A stretch of 64,000 nucleotides of DNA from Thiomicrorhabdus sp965603495 (lineage in GTDB: Bacteria; Pseudomonadota; Gammaproteobacteria; Thiomicrospirales; Thiomicrospiraceae): assembly GCA_965603495.1 (NCBI GenBank), contig CBFDDF010000001.1:434001-498000 (forward strand), given 5' to 3'. The position numbers were made by a program, and so were the translations under genes. Of the stretch, positions 25,558-33,654 are shown piece by piece (within the stretch, counting starts at the first letter, position 1; every line of letters starts with the position of its first letter). The notes beneath the pieces are model-generated. The model saw nothing but the letters and a program-made list of their open reading frames with translations. It was not told the origin of the DNA and searched no databases.

Positions 25558-26005
25558 GGCGCTTCTCAATGCTTAATTTATTGCATTCGATTTTAACCGA
25601 TTAAGGCCAGGGGAGCGTAAATTACGTCATAGGCTTAACAATCGAACCTGTGCCAGTCAATTTTACAATCAAATTCCGCAGTAAAAGAACACTAAGATCC
25701 GCTTGAAAGAAGCGTTAGCTTAAGTTGTAAGAGCGGGTGCCTCGAGTGATTTAATGATACAAACCAAACGCTGCAGGAATCTTTGTGCATGAATGAGACA
25801 TGGCAATGTTAAAGTTAAACTAAAAATCAGGTATCATTTATATATTGAAAATCATAAACTTACAGTCTCTCTTTTTCTGAATGAAGCCTTGTTATGACTG
25901 GTCGGGTCCGCCGCTATTTTTTCGGCAATTAGGACCGTTTTGACTACTGGTATGTACATGAAGCTAGCGCGAGCGGTTTGAGATTGAATGCATAGAGGAA
26001 TCATT
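25558..26005. other. 448-bp gap between divergent genes
   Basis: AT-rich sequence between the phosphorylase and the CapA-like gene. It should hold both promoters, but I find no convincing -35/-10 pair, RNA gene or open frame with coding character. Confidence 0.5.
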
Positions 26006-27154
26006 ATGTCAGTAGGAAGTCCCAGTAATCTCCCAATAAGCATTAAGATTTTCCTCTGCGGTGATGTAATGACCGGTAGAGGGATTGATCAAATATTACC
26101 CCATCCTAACCCCCCTAAAATTTATGAATCCTATATGCATAATGCTACGGGTTATGTAGAAATTGCTGAACGGATAAATGGCCCCATACCAAAACCTGTG
26201 GACTACCCTTATATTTGGGGCGACGCACTGTTTGAATGGCAGCGTATGGCTGCAGATGTCAAGATTATCAATCTCGAAACCAGCGTTACTCGCTCTGGCG
26301 ATTATTGGCAGGGTAAGGGCATTAACTACCGCATGCATCCCGAGAACATCGCTTGCATTACCGCAGCTCAAGTCGACTGTTGCGTACTGGCGAATAATCA
26401 TGTTTTGGATTGGGGTTACGCGGGTTTAACTGAAACCTTAGAAACTTTACAGCAAGCCAAGTTACAATGTGTGGGTGCGGGTGAAAACCATGCGCAGGCA
26501 ATTGCACCTGCAGTGCTTGAAGTGGCGCAAAAAGGCAGAGTGATTGTGCTCTCTTTTGGTTGTGAAAACAGCGGCATTCCTCGGGAATGGCAAGCAACAG
26601 TGGAGAAGGCGGGCGTTAATCTGTTGGAAGACTTTTCTGATGATTCGGTGGATAAAATTGCACAACAGATAAGACAGGTCAAGCAAGCGAATGACATCGT
26701 GGTATTTTCGATTCATTGGGGCGGTAACTGGGGTTACGAGATTCCTCAAGAACATATCCATTTTGCGCACAAACTGATAGATTATGCTGCAGTCGATATC
26801 ATCCATGGCCACTCTTCGCATCATGTCATGGGGATGGAAATTTATAATGGCAAGCCGATTTTATATGGCTGCGGTGATTTTCTAAACGACTATGAAGGCA
26901 TAGGCAGTTATAAGCAATACCGGGGAGACTTGGCATTAATGTATTTTGTAAATATGGAACCTTCTACCGGCAGACTCATTAGTCTAGAGATGGTTCCTAC
27001 ACAGGTTAAACGTTTTCAGATTCACCGAGCAACGAAACGGGATGCAGAGTGGTTAACGCAAGTTTTGCAACGTGAGTGTGCAAAATTTGGGGCTTCAGTC
27101 AATATCAATGCTGACCAAACCATCATCCTCTCAATAGGCAGTCTGACGATTTAG
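26006..27154 (+). CDS. CapA-family (poly-gamma-glutamate synthesis-like) metallophosphatase
   Basis: A 382-residue CapA-fold protein, a calcineurin-like phosphoesterase relative. FLCGDVMTGRG near residue 15 supplies the first metal ligand; NLETS, VLANNHVLDWG, FSIHWGGNWG and HGHSSHHVMG follow in family order. ATG 26006 has GAGGA six bases upstream, better than the ATG at 25988. No signal peptide is visible, so it is probably cytoplasmic, unlike membrane-bound CapA. No capB or capC lies nearby, so capsule synthesis is unlikely. Its place next to the phosphorylase suggests a phosphatase role in nucleotide or sugar-phosphate metabolism, which is inference. Confidence 0.8.
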   Translation: MSVGSPSNLPISIKIFLCGDVMTGRGIDQILPHPNPPKIYESYMHNATGYVEIAERINGPIPKPVDYPYIWGDALFEWQRMAADVKIINLETSVTRSGDYWQGKGINYRMHPENIACITAAQVDCCVLANNHVLDWGYAGLTETLETLQQAKLQCVGAGENHAQAIAPAVLEVAQKGRVIVLSFGCENSGIPREWQATVEKAGVNLLEDFSDDSVDKIAQQIRQVKQANDIVVFSIHWGGNWGYEIPQEHIHFAHKLIDYAAVDIIHGHSSHHVMGMEIYNGKPILYGCGDFLNDYEGIGSYKQYRGDLALMYFVNMEPSTGRLISLEMVPTQVKRFQIHRATKRDAEWLTQVLQRECAKFGASVNINADQTIILSIGSLTI

Positions 27155-27232
27155 ATGGTGCATTAAGATCAGAAGCGGGATAAAAGTAAGTCATATTAAA
27201 ATATTTTAGCAGAGTGAAAGAAAGGAGTTGTT

Positions 27233-27703
27233 ATGGCAATCGCCCATAAATTACTAGCGTATTTAAATCAAACCAATACTGTGTATGAAACCGTTACACA
27301 CCCCAAAACGTTTTCAAGCCACGAAACCGCCGATGCAGCCCATGTACGGGCTGATCATCTTGCCAAAGGGGTGCTTCTTAAAGATCAGAAGGGTTATCTA
27401 TTGGCTGTTGTTCCCGGCAATGAATGGTTGGATCTCAAGCGTTTAGGGGGTGAGTTGAATCGAGAGTTACAGCTGCTACCTGAGTCTGAAATGCAAACTT
27501 TATTTAATGACTGTAAACCGGGCGCAATCCCGCCTTTTGGCAAGGTTTATGGTATTGAAACGGTTGTTGATCAAAATCTACTGACATTGTCTAAAGTGTA
27601 TTTTGAAGCAGGCGATCATGAACAGCTTATAGGTGTTAGTGGTGAGCAGTTTCAAATGCTTGTGAAAGGTTTACGTCATGGATATTTTTGTAAGCAAGTT
27701 TAA
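27233..27703 (+). CDS. YbaK/ProX-type aminoacyl-tRNA deacylase-like protein
   Basis: A 156-residue YbaK/aaRS-associated domain protein. Members hydrolyse mischarged tRNAs such as Cys-tRNA(Pro) or Ala-tRNA(Pro). Seen are a DHLAKGVLLKD segment with the conserved lysine, LAVVPGNEWLDL and PGAIPPFGKVYG near residue 100, where the family has a conserved GxxPPFG. AAGGAG lies 7 bp upstream. The next gene is ssb after 67 bp. The tRNA substrate cannot be told from sequence. Confidence 0.8.
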   Translation: MAIAHKLLAYLNQTNTVYETVTHPKTFSSHETADAAHVRADHLAKGVLLKDQKGYLLAVVPGNEWLDLKRLGGELNRELQLLPESEMQTLFNDCKPGAIPPFGKVYGIETVVDQNLLTLSKVYFEAGDHEQLIGVSGEQFQMLVKGLRHGYFCKQV

Positions 27704-27734
27704 TATTTAGCGAATCTTAATTAAAAGATAACGC

Positions 27735-27740
27735 TATAAT
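27735..27740 (+). promoter_or_regulatory. -10 element candidate for ssb
   Basis: A perfect TATAAT 30 bp upstream of the ssb start; no recognisable -35. Confidence 0.35.
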
Positions 27741-27770
27741 ATTATTTAATTTTAAAAAGGAAGTTATTGT

Positions 27771-28382
27771 ATGCGCGGTGTGAACAAAGTTATTCTTGTT
27801 GGAACTCTTGGGGCCGATCCAGAAGTAAAATATGCAGCCAATGGCAATGCCATTGCAAACCTAAGTGTTGCCACAAGTGAAGAGTGGAATGACAAGAGCA
27901 CCGGTCAGAAGCAACAAAAAACTGAATGGCACCGAGTGTCCATGTTTGGCAAAATTGCGGAGATTGCAGGGCAGTACCTTAAAAAAGGTTCCCAGGTTTA
28001 CTTAGAAGGTAAATTGCAGACCCGTAAGTGGCAAGATCAGAATGGTCAGGATCGTTACACCACTGAAGTCGTTATTAGTGGTTTTGATGGTCAGATGCAG
28101 ATGCTTGGTGGTGGTGGAGGTCAACGACAAGGTGGTGATACTTCATTTGATCAAAGCCAAGGTGGCGGATTCAGTCAAGCACCACAAGGCAATCCAATGG
28201 GACAGCAAGCTGCGGCGCCAATGGGGGGTCAACAAGGACGTCCACAGCAAAATAATTCTCAACAGCCTCAGGGGCAAAATCCGAATGCTGGACAAGCTTA
28301 TCAAGGTGGTCAGCAACCTCAGCCACAAAGAGCGCCAGCTTATGCACCGAATGATTTTGACGATGACGATGTACCGTTTTAA
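27771..28382 (+). CDS. ssb: Single-stranded DNA-binding protein
   Basis: SSB coats single-stranded DNA in replication and repair. It has 203 residues. The OB fold spans about residues 1-110 (VNKVILVGTLGADPEVKY, EWHRVSMFGKIAEIAGQYL). A long Gly/Gln/Pro-rich linker follows, and the acidic tip DDDDVPF recruits partner proteins. The start has AAGGAAG upstream, and a strong terminator closes the gene. Confidence 0.98.
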   Translation: MRGVNKVILVGTLGADPEVKYAANGNAIANLSVATSEEWNDKSTGQKQQKTEWHRVSMFGKIAEIAGQYLKKGSQVYLEGKLQTRKWQDQNGQDRYTTEVVISGFDGQMQMLGGGGGQRQGGDTSFDQSQGGGFSQAPQGNPMGQQAAAPMGGQQGRPQQNNSQQPQGQNPNAGQAYQGGQQPQPQRAPAYAPNDFDDDDVPF

Positions 28383-28410
28383 ATGACATAAAAATTTTAT
28401 AAGAAATCTT

Positions 28411-28439
28411 AAAGCCCCTAAATAAAGGGGCTTTTTTTT
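28411..28439 (+). terminator. Rho-independent terminator after ssb
   Basis: AAAGCCCCT (28411-28419) pairs with AGGGGCTTT, followed by T8. It overlaps the 3' end of the convergent methyltransferase gene and may serve both strands. Confidence 0.9.
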
Positions 28440-29013
28440 AGATTTTTATTGCAATATAGCTAAAGTGATAGGGGGCATAATTCTCAATATCGATTTTTTG
28501 TATTGAATGGAATCCTGCCGTTTTTAGCCAGTTTTGGCATTGCACTGGTGTCGGTCTAATCTCTAAAGAAGGTCCCCTTGGGGTTTTAAGATCGCTTCTC
28601 CAGTGCATTATGGACAATACGCCATTGGGTTTTAATAGTTGATAAGCCTGCTTTAACAGCGCGGCAGGGTTTTCAAGATGGAGAAGGTTATAGATCATAA
28701 CGTGAGTGGCAGATTCGTCTGTTAACCCAGTGCCATTTTGAATAAAATCTTGTTGCTGTAGTTGGATATTGGAAATTTGTTGTTGCTGCGCCAATTCCGT
28801 TACTGATTGTAGTGCTGAGGGTTCAATGTCGAAAGCATATAGGGTTTGCTGAGTCTGTAAGCTGGCAGAAATGGTAAAGGTTCCATAGCCACAGCCAAAT
28901 TCAACCGTATTGCCAGCAGGTGTGCTGATGAAAAGCTTTTCAATGATACTAGGCGCATCAAAGAAACTCTCCCAATAATCCATCTCAGGCATGCCACTTT
29001 GTCTAATCTTCAA
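28438..29013 (-). CDS. Class I SAM-dependent methyltransferase
   Basis: A 191-residue Rossmann-fold methyltransferase. Motif I is VEFGCGYGTFTISA near residue 37, followed by AFDIEPSAL, then THVMIYNLLHLENP and LLKPNGVLSIMHW. The substrate is unknown. It lies 24 bp downstream of the ArsR-rhodanese regulator in the same direction, so it is probably co-transcribed with the sulfur-response genes. The family is clear, the role is not. Confidence 0.82.
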   Translation of the reverse strand: MKIRQSGMPEMDYWESFFDAPSIIEKLFISTPAGNTVEFGCGYGTFTISASLQTQQTLYAFDIEPSALQSVTELAQQQQISNIQLQQQDFIQNGTGLTDESATHVMIYNLLHLENPAALLKQAYQLLKPNGVLSIMHWRSDLKTPRGPSLEIRPTPVQCQNWLKTAGFHSIQKIDIENYAPYHFSYIAIKI

Positions 29014-29037
29014 GAGAGTAACTCCTTTTGATTTGGA

Positions 29038-29703
29038 TTAAACCACTGGGTTAACTTCAAAAGGTAATCCTGCGGCTTTCCACTCAGGAAACCCCTCTTC
29101 TAATCTAAGTGCTTCAATCCCTTCTTGACGTAAAGCCTCCACCATTTGGTATGAGTATGCGCAATATGGGCCTCTACAGTAAGCAACAACTGTTTTGTCA
29201 TGTGGTATGTCGTTTATTTTTTGGGCGATTGATTCTGGTGAAATATTGACTGCGCCCTTGATGTGACCTTGTTCAAACTCTTTAGGGGGCCTTACATCCA
29301 GTAACAAAATCACGCCATTATTCATTTTGGCGAGCAGCTCTTTACTGGAGATCGCCTCTGTATCTATATGGCTTGGTAGGATGTCTTGCTTTAGGCGGTT
29401 TACTTCCGCTAAATGATTTTCAGCCGTATTTCTCAAGCAACTAATGAGTTGAATGACATCATCTCCGGCAATTTTGTAAAGTCGGCTTTTACCCTGTTTT
29501 CTCATTAAAACCAGGCCGTTTTGCTTTAGGAGTTGTAAGTGTCTTGAGGTATTTGCCGTGCTCAGGCCAGTTAACTGGCTAAGTTCATCCACACTACGCT
29601 CCGCCTGTGCCAGATAATCGAGTAACTCGATTCTCTGTGGCGAAGCTAAGCTTTGCGTGATGAGGGCAAGCTGTTCAAAAAGTTTCTTTTTGATTTCAGA
29701 CAT
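29038..29703 (-). CDS. ArsR-family regulator fused to a rhodanese domain
   Basis: A 221-residue transcription factor. The winged helix occupies about residues 5-90 (SPQRIELLDYLAQ, SVDELSQLTGLSTANTSRHLQLL). A rhodanese domain covers about 120-215, with DVRPPKEFEQGHIKGAVNI and the catalytic Cys in AYCRGPYCAYS. ATG 29703 is chosen because GGA lies seven bases upstream; ATG 29709 is too close. The rhodanese cysteine suggests sensing of sulfane sulfur. Operator-like repeats lie upstream of this gene and between the metallo-beta-lactamase and MFS genes. The paired function as sensor and repressor is inference. Confidence 0.88.
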   Translation of the reverse strand: MSEIKKKLFEQLALITQSLASPQRIELLDYLAQAERSVDELSQLTGLSTANTSRHLQLLKQNGLVLMRKQGKSRLYKIAGDDVIQLISCLRNTAENHLAEVNRLKQDILPSHIDTEAISSKELLAKMNNGVILLLDVRPPKEFEQGHIKGAVNISPESIAQKINDIPHDKTVVAYCRGPYCAYSYQMVEALRQEGIEALRLEEGFPEWKAAGLPFEVNPVV

Positions 29704-29714
29704 TATCATTCCGT

Positions 29715-29734
29715 ATTCAATTGTTGAATTGAAT
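29715..29734. promoter_or_regulatory. ArsR-type operator candidate upstream of the regulator
   Basis: ATTC and GAAT are separated by 12 bp, within ATTCAATTG-N7-GAAT. The same arrangement occurs at 30548-30567. Confidence 0.55.
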
Positions 29735-29762
29735 GATATGTCATGGGCTTGCTAAATTCAAT

Positions 29763-30494
29763 TTATCCAGAGATATTCGCGTTAATGATCTCATCCATTT
29801 TGTCTGGAAATGGTGGTAAATCCTCAAGAACCTTTTCAATAAATGCATCTTTTGTTAACCTCAATGAGGCATTGTTGGCTTTTTCGTAACCAATGGTGGA
29901 GCTGGGTTTTGCTGAAAGTCCTACCCCACACACGCTACCGGCTTTAGCTCCTGGCAGTATTTCAATGTGATCAGGTAATGTCAGAATCTTGCTATGAATT
30001 GAATCATATAGATGTGCCGCCATTTCTCTTTCTCGGCCTCTTAAGTCTGGTCGACCTACACTGCCGACAAACAACGTGTGCTGCGAAATCAAAAACCAGG
30101 GTAAAGGCCCGCGTGAAAAGTCAGTGACTAATAGGCAGATTGAATCCATTGTATGTCCAGGGGTGTGAAAGACTTCCACGCCCACGTTACCCGCGGTAAA
30201 TTTTTCACCATCCTTAAGAGGGGTGAATGAAAAATTAGGGGATGCTGACTCATGTAGCATATAGCTTGCACCTGTACGTTTTACAAGTTCCATTGCGCCA
30301 GAGATATGATCGGCGTGAATATGCGTGTCGATGACATAGTCTATATTGACCCCTTTTTGAGTCGCTTGCTCTATAAACCAATCTACATCTTCTTTATGAA
30401 CATCGATGGCGATACTTTTTGCTTGACCAGCACAGCCCATGAAATAAGCAATAGAGGATGGATCAGAAGGGACTTCTCTCTGAATTAAAAACAT
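29763..30494 (-). CDS. Metallo-beta-lactamase-fold protein, persulfide-dioxygenase-like
   Basis: A 243-residue MBL-fold protein of the ETHE1/glyoxalase II-like group. THIHADH near residue 57 and FHTPGHTMDS near 109 are present. The segment that usually carries the metal-bridging Asp (GD before TLF, or VGD) reads SQHTLFVGSVGRPDL, so that ligand is not obvious. The C-terminal region has AGSVCGVGLSAKPSSTIGYEK. Persulfide dioxygenases oxidise glutathione persulfide to sulfite; the context with the ArsR-rhodanese regulator and YeeE/YedE fits. The substrate is inferred. It lies divergent from the MFS gene, sharing a 121-bp operator region. Confidence 0.75.
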   Translation of the reverse strand: MFLIQREVPSDPSSIAYFMGCAGQAKSIAIDVHKEDVDWFIEQATQKGVNIDYVIDTHIHADHISGAMELVKRTGASYMLHESASPNFSFTPLKDGEKFTAGNVGVEVFHTPGHTMDSICLLVTDFSRGPLPWFLISQHTLFVGSVGRPDLRGREREMAAHLYDSIHSKILTLPDHIEILPGAKAGSVCGVGLSAKPSSTIGYEKANNASLRLTKDAFIEKVLEDLPPFPDKMDEIINANISG

Positions 30495-30544
30495 GTGATT
30501 CTCCAGTGTAATGGTATTGGTCTTGTTGGTTGAAGCTTAGAGCA

Positions 30545-30570
30545 AACATTCAATTGATTGTTTGAATGTT
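30545..30570. promoter_or_regulatory. ArsR-type operator candidate in the MBL/MFS intergenic region
   Basis: AACATTCAA (30545-30553) and TTGAATGTT (30562-30570) form perfect 9-bp arms. It contains ATTCAATTG-N7-GAAT (30548-30567), matching the site upstream of the regulator. Confidence 0.6.
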
Positions 30571-30615
30571 ATAGCAGTGCCTGTTACAATGCAACAAATT
30601 TTTTGAGAAGAGAGA

Positions 30616-31911
30616 ATGGGCGTGTCTGAATATAAAAAAATCATAGAGCCGGTAACACAAGCGATCAATACGCTTGAAACCCATATTGAACATGGTATAT
30701 CGGCTAATAAGCACCAATTTAGCTTACATTTGATTCAAATTTTCCTGGTGGGTCTGACGATTGGGATGACAAGAGTTGTGGTGCCAGGCCTGGCGGAAAC
30801 TGAATTTGGGTTAGCTGACCAAGCGTTTTTTCTACTGGCATCCTTTGTGGTGGTCTTTGGGGTTGTCAAAGCCGTTATGAACCTGTTTGCAGGCAAACTG
30901 AGTGAGTCTTATGGCCGAAAAACGGTATTGCTTTGGGGGTGGTTAGTCGCTTTACCCGTTCCATTCATTTTGCTCTATGCGCAAAGTTGGAATTGGATTA
31001 TTTTTGCGACCATTCTCTTAGGGTTTAACCAAGGCTTGTGTTGGTCTATGGCGTTAAACAGTAAGTTGGATCTGGCTAAGTCAACGCAAAAAGGCTTTGT
31101 GAATGGCGTAAATGAATTCTCAGGTTATGCGGCAGTGGGTATAGCAGGACTGGTTACGGCTTATTTAGTCGAGCTGCTGGGGGCGAAAGAAGGTTTGTTT
31201 ATCTTCAGTTTAGTTGTCATCTTATCGGGGTTGGTGCTAGCAAAATTTACCATTGTAGAAACTTTACCGTGGGCGGAGTTACATCATCAAGATGCGCTTG
31301 CAGGAGGTCAAACAAGTGAGTATCAGAGCCTTGGGCAATTATTTAAAACCGCAAGTTTAGACGATAAAAATTTGGTTGCCCTTAATCAGGCAGGTCTGGT
31401 TGAGAAGTTCACTGATGCGATTGTTTGGGTCTTTCTGCCCATTTATTTCTTACAGCAAGGTCTGAGCTTAATCGAGGCCGGTGCCATTATTGCAATTTAT
31501 GGTGTGGTATGGGGCGCAAGCCAGTTAGTGACCGGACCTCTATCGGACAAGATTGGCCGTAAAGGCTTAATCGTGTGGGGAATGTGGTTCTGTGGTTTGG
31601 GGGTGTTAGCCATTCCATTGAGCAACGATGTCTCTTTATGGAGTATGGAAGCGGCCTTTATTGGTATGGGTATGGCGATGCTTTACCCCAATTTGGGTGC
31701 TGCGGTGGGGGATTTTGCACCCGCCAAACACCGAGCAAGTTTAATCGGAATTTATCGTTTTTGGAGAGATTCCGGCTATGCGTTTGGAGCCTTGTTAATG
31801 GGGCTTATGGCCCAATGGTCTCAGGATCTAGTATCCCCTTTCTGGTTTGTCGGCGCGGCAATGTTATTGTCGGGTCTATGGGTGCAGATTATTCTGCCTA
31901 AAAAAGCATAA
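30616..31911 (+). CDS. MFS transporter of the sulfur module
   Basis: A 431-residue major facilitator with about 12 membrane helices and a ~50-residue cytoplasmic N-terminus. The loop motif after helix 2 reads FAGKLSESYGRK, and its second-half repeat reads GPLSDKIGRKGLI. It starts a co-directional pair with the YeeE/YedE gene (21 bp apart) and is divergent from the metallo-beta-lactamase gene, with operator-like DNA between them. The substrate may be a sulfur compound, but this is from context only. It contains a palindrome copy encoding VPGLAE. Confidence 0.8.
   Translation: MGVSEYKKIIEPVTQAINTLETHIEHGISANKHQFSLHLIQIFLVGLTIGMTRVVVPGLAETEFGLADQAFFLLASFVVVFGVVKAVMNLFAGKLSESYGRKTVLLWGWLVALPVPFILLYAQSWNWIIFATILLGFNQGLCWSMALNSKLDLAKSTQKGFVNGVNEFSGYAAVGIAGLVTAYLVELLGAKEGLFIFSLVVILSGLVLAKFTIVETLPWAELHHQDALAGGQTSEYQSLGQLFKTASLDDKNLVALNQAGLVEKFTDAIVWVFLPIYFLQQGLSLIEAGAIIAIYGVVWGASQLVTGPLSDKIGRKGLIVWGMWFCGLGVLAIPLSNDVSLWSMEAAFIGMGMAMLYPNLGAAVGDFAPAKHRASLIGIYRFWRDSGYAFGALLMGLMAQWSQDLVSPFWFVGAAMLLSGLWVQIILPKKA
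30783..30794. repeat. Dispersed palindrome, symmetric variant GCCAGGCCTGGC (in MFS gene)
   Basis: Both outer bases change together (A to G and T to C), so the sequence stays palindromic. Confidence 0.75.
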
Positions 31912-31932
31912 AATAATTCAAAGGAAATTTAA

Positions 31933-33030
31933 ATGGATGCTTTGGTAACGTATTTATTGTTGGTGTTTGTATTGTCGATGGTTTTTGGAGCTGTAGCGCA
32001 AACCAGTCAGTTTTGTCCAGTAGGTGGATTGAGAGAAGTGATGTCGAATCAGGGAGCTCATCGGTTATGGACGTATTTAGCGGCGATTGCTATTGCTGTG
32101 ATTGGCGTGACATTGATTGAGTTTTTTCAATGGGTCGATTTAACGGGCACTAAACCCAACTATAGGTCTGAGGAGTTTGCTTATGGGCGTTATATTCTTG
32201 GAGGGTTGATTTTCGGATTCGGTATGGTTTTATCTGCGGGATGTGGAATGCGAAATCTAGTGAGAGTAGGTCAAGGTAGTCTAAAGGCGGTATGGTTGGT
32301 ATTGGTTATTGCAATAACGGCCTATGTCATGACTAAGACCTCGGTTTATGCTGATGTCTTTATGCCGATAGTAGCGCCTTTTTCAGTCGGCTTTAGCGCA
32401 GCGACGAGTCAAGATTTGGGGTCATTATTTTTGAGTTTTAATAGTCATAGTGATTTAGCAAGCACTAGATTAGCTATTGCACTCATCATCTCCTTACCGA
32501 TTCTATATTTTGCCCTGAAAAACGCACAATTCCGTCAGCCGAGATATATCTTAAGTGCTTTAATAATCGGCTTAGCCGTTACTGGGGGTTTTTACATCAC
32601 GGGAGCTGAAATGGGCCAAGCCTTAATTGCGGAAGCTGAGTTTATGGATTCACCGCCATTAGGGTTGGGTACGCAATCTTATAGCTTTGCTGCGCCGATG
32701 GCAGATACAGTGTATGCAGTTTTAAATATTGGAGGATTGTCAGTCATTACATTTGGCGTGGTTGCCGTAATTGGTTTGCCAATTGGCGCATTTATATCGA
32801 GTGTGATTCGCAAAGAGTTTAAGACGGAACTTGGCTTTTCTTCGCGCAGAGATGTTCTACTGAGTGTATTGGGAGCGGTACTGGTCGGAATAGGCAGTGT
32901 ATTAGCAATGGGCTGTTCAGTAGGTCATGGTCTGACAGGGATTTCGACCTTAGCGTCAGGCTCGTTTTTAGCTCTGTTTAGCATTGTGTTAGGCGCGTTT
33001 GTCGGGATAAAGCTAGAGGCTAGACTTTAA
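31933..33030 (+). CDS. YeeE/YedE-family (thiosulfate/sulfur) transporter
   Basis: A 365-residue membrane protein with about nine to ten hydrophobic segments. YeeE/YedE proteins import thiosulfate or other sulfur species. The conserved cysteines lie in TSQFCPVGG, SAGCGMRN and AMGCSVGHGL, the last two in the repeated GxGC motifs of the family. It follows the MFS gene with AAGGAAA upstream. It probably supplies sulfur to the persulfide-handling genes of the same locus. A terminator follows. Confidence 0.88.
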   Translation: MDALVTYLLLVFVLSMVFGAVAQTSQFCPVGGLREVMSNQGAHRLWTYLAAIAIAVIGVTLIEFFQWVDLTGTKPNYRSEEFAYGRYILGGLIFGFGMVLSAGCGMRNLVRVGQGSLKAVWLVLVIAITAYVMTKTSVYADVFMPIVAPFSVGFSAATSQDLGSLFLSFNSHSDLASTRLAIALIISLPILYFALKNAQFRQPRYILSALIIGLAVTGGFYITGAEMGQALIAEAEFMDSPPLGLGTQSYSFAAPMADTVYAVLNIGGLSVITFGVVAVIGLPIGAFISSVIRKEFKTELGFSSRRDVLLSVLGAVLVGIGSVLAMGCSVGHGLTGISTLASGSFLALFSIVLGAFVGIKLEARL

Positions 33031-33065
33031 TAGACTATGCATGAGTTGCTGAAGTTGATTTGATT

Positions 33066-33093
33066 AAAGGGCGTCTAAAGCGCCCTTTTTTAT
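33066..33093 (+). terminator. Rho-independent terminator after the YeeE/YedE gene
   Basis: AAAGGGCG and CGCCCTTT form an 8-bp stem with a short loop, followed by a T run. Confidence 0.85.
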
Positions 33094-33120
33094 TGCCTGT
33101 ATTTAATTATGCTATGTTCC

Positions 33121-33132
33121 TCCAGGCCTGGT
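33121..33132. repeat. Dispersed palindrome, one change (intergenic)
   Basis: TCCAGGCCTGGT followed by CA, 28 bp beyond the terminator at 33066-33093. Confidence 0.8.
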
Positions 33133-33160
33133 CAATTTGATAACTTAATTTTCGCAGAGT

Positions 33161-33583
33161 ATGATTGACGTTTGGCATTTTAAATATAAAGGAAGAACTT
33201 TGTATTACCAAGTAGAAAGTAATAAGTCATTTGAGCAGGCCGTTACCGATTTAGACGTTGCCGTTAAAAATCATAATTTTGGTGTGTTGCATATTCATGA
33301 TTTAGGAACAACCTTGCGCAGCAAAGGTATCGATTTTAAAGAAAACTGCAAGGTATTTGAGGTTTGTAATCCTGTTAAAGCGGCGCAGGTTTTGGCTATC
33401 GATATGCGCTTGAATATGACTTTGCCTTGTCGCATCTCGGTTTTTACAGAAAATCATCAGACCTATATTGGCATGATTGAACCCGCGAAAATATTGGCTC
33501 TATTATCGAAAGATGAATTATTAACTCAGCTAGCCAGCGAAATTGAACAAGAAATCATCCAAATGATTGATGAGGCAAGATAA
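33161..33583 (+). CDS. DUF302-domain protein
   Basis: A 140-residue protein of the DUF302 family. The family pattern is a SFEQAVTDLDVAVKNHNFGVLHIHDLG helix-strand unit, then CKVFEVCNPVKAAQVLAID and a CRISVFTEN strand. No signal peptide is visible. No enzymatic role is established for the family. It lies 71 bp ahead of the copper-type ATPase in the same direction, so they may be co-expressed. The start ATG has no obvious Shine-Dalgarno. Confidence 0.75.
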   Translation: MIDVWHFKYKGRTLYYQVESNKSFEQAVTDLDVAVKNHNFGVLHIHDLGTTLRSKGIDFKENCKVFEVCNPVKAAQVLAIDMRLNMTLPCRISVFTENHQTYIGMIEPAKILALLSKDELLTQLASEIEQEIIQMIDEAR

Positions 33584-33654
33584 AGTCTCGGCTAGCTGTG
33601 GTTGGTTCTATGCTGGATCAGCCAGCTTAAATTAAAGTTTGTGTAGGAGGATAG

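Noticed and set aside
29510..29521. ACCAGGCCGTTT in the ArsR-rhodanese gene as a motif copy
   Set aside because: Three changes and no right half-site; too weak to count.
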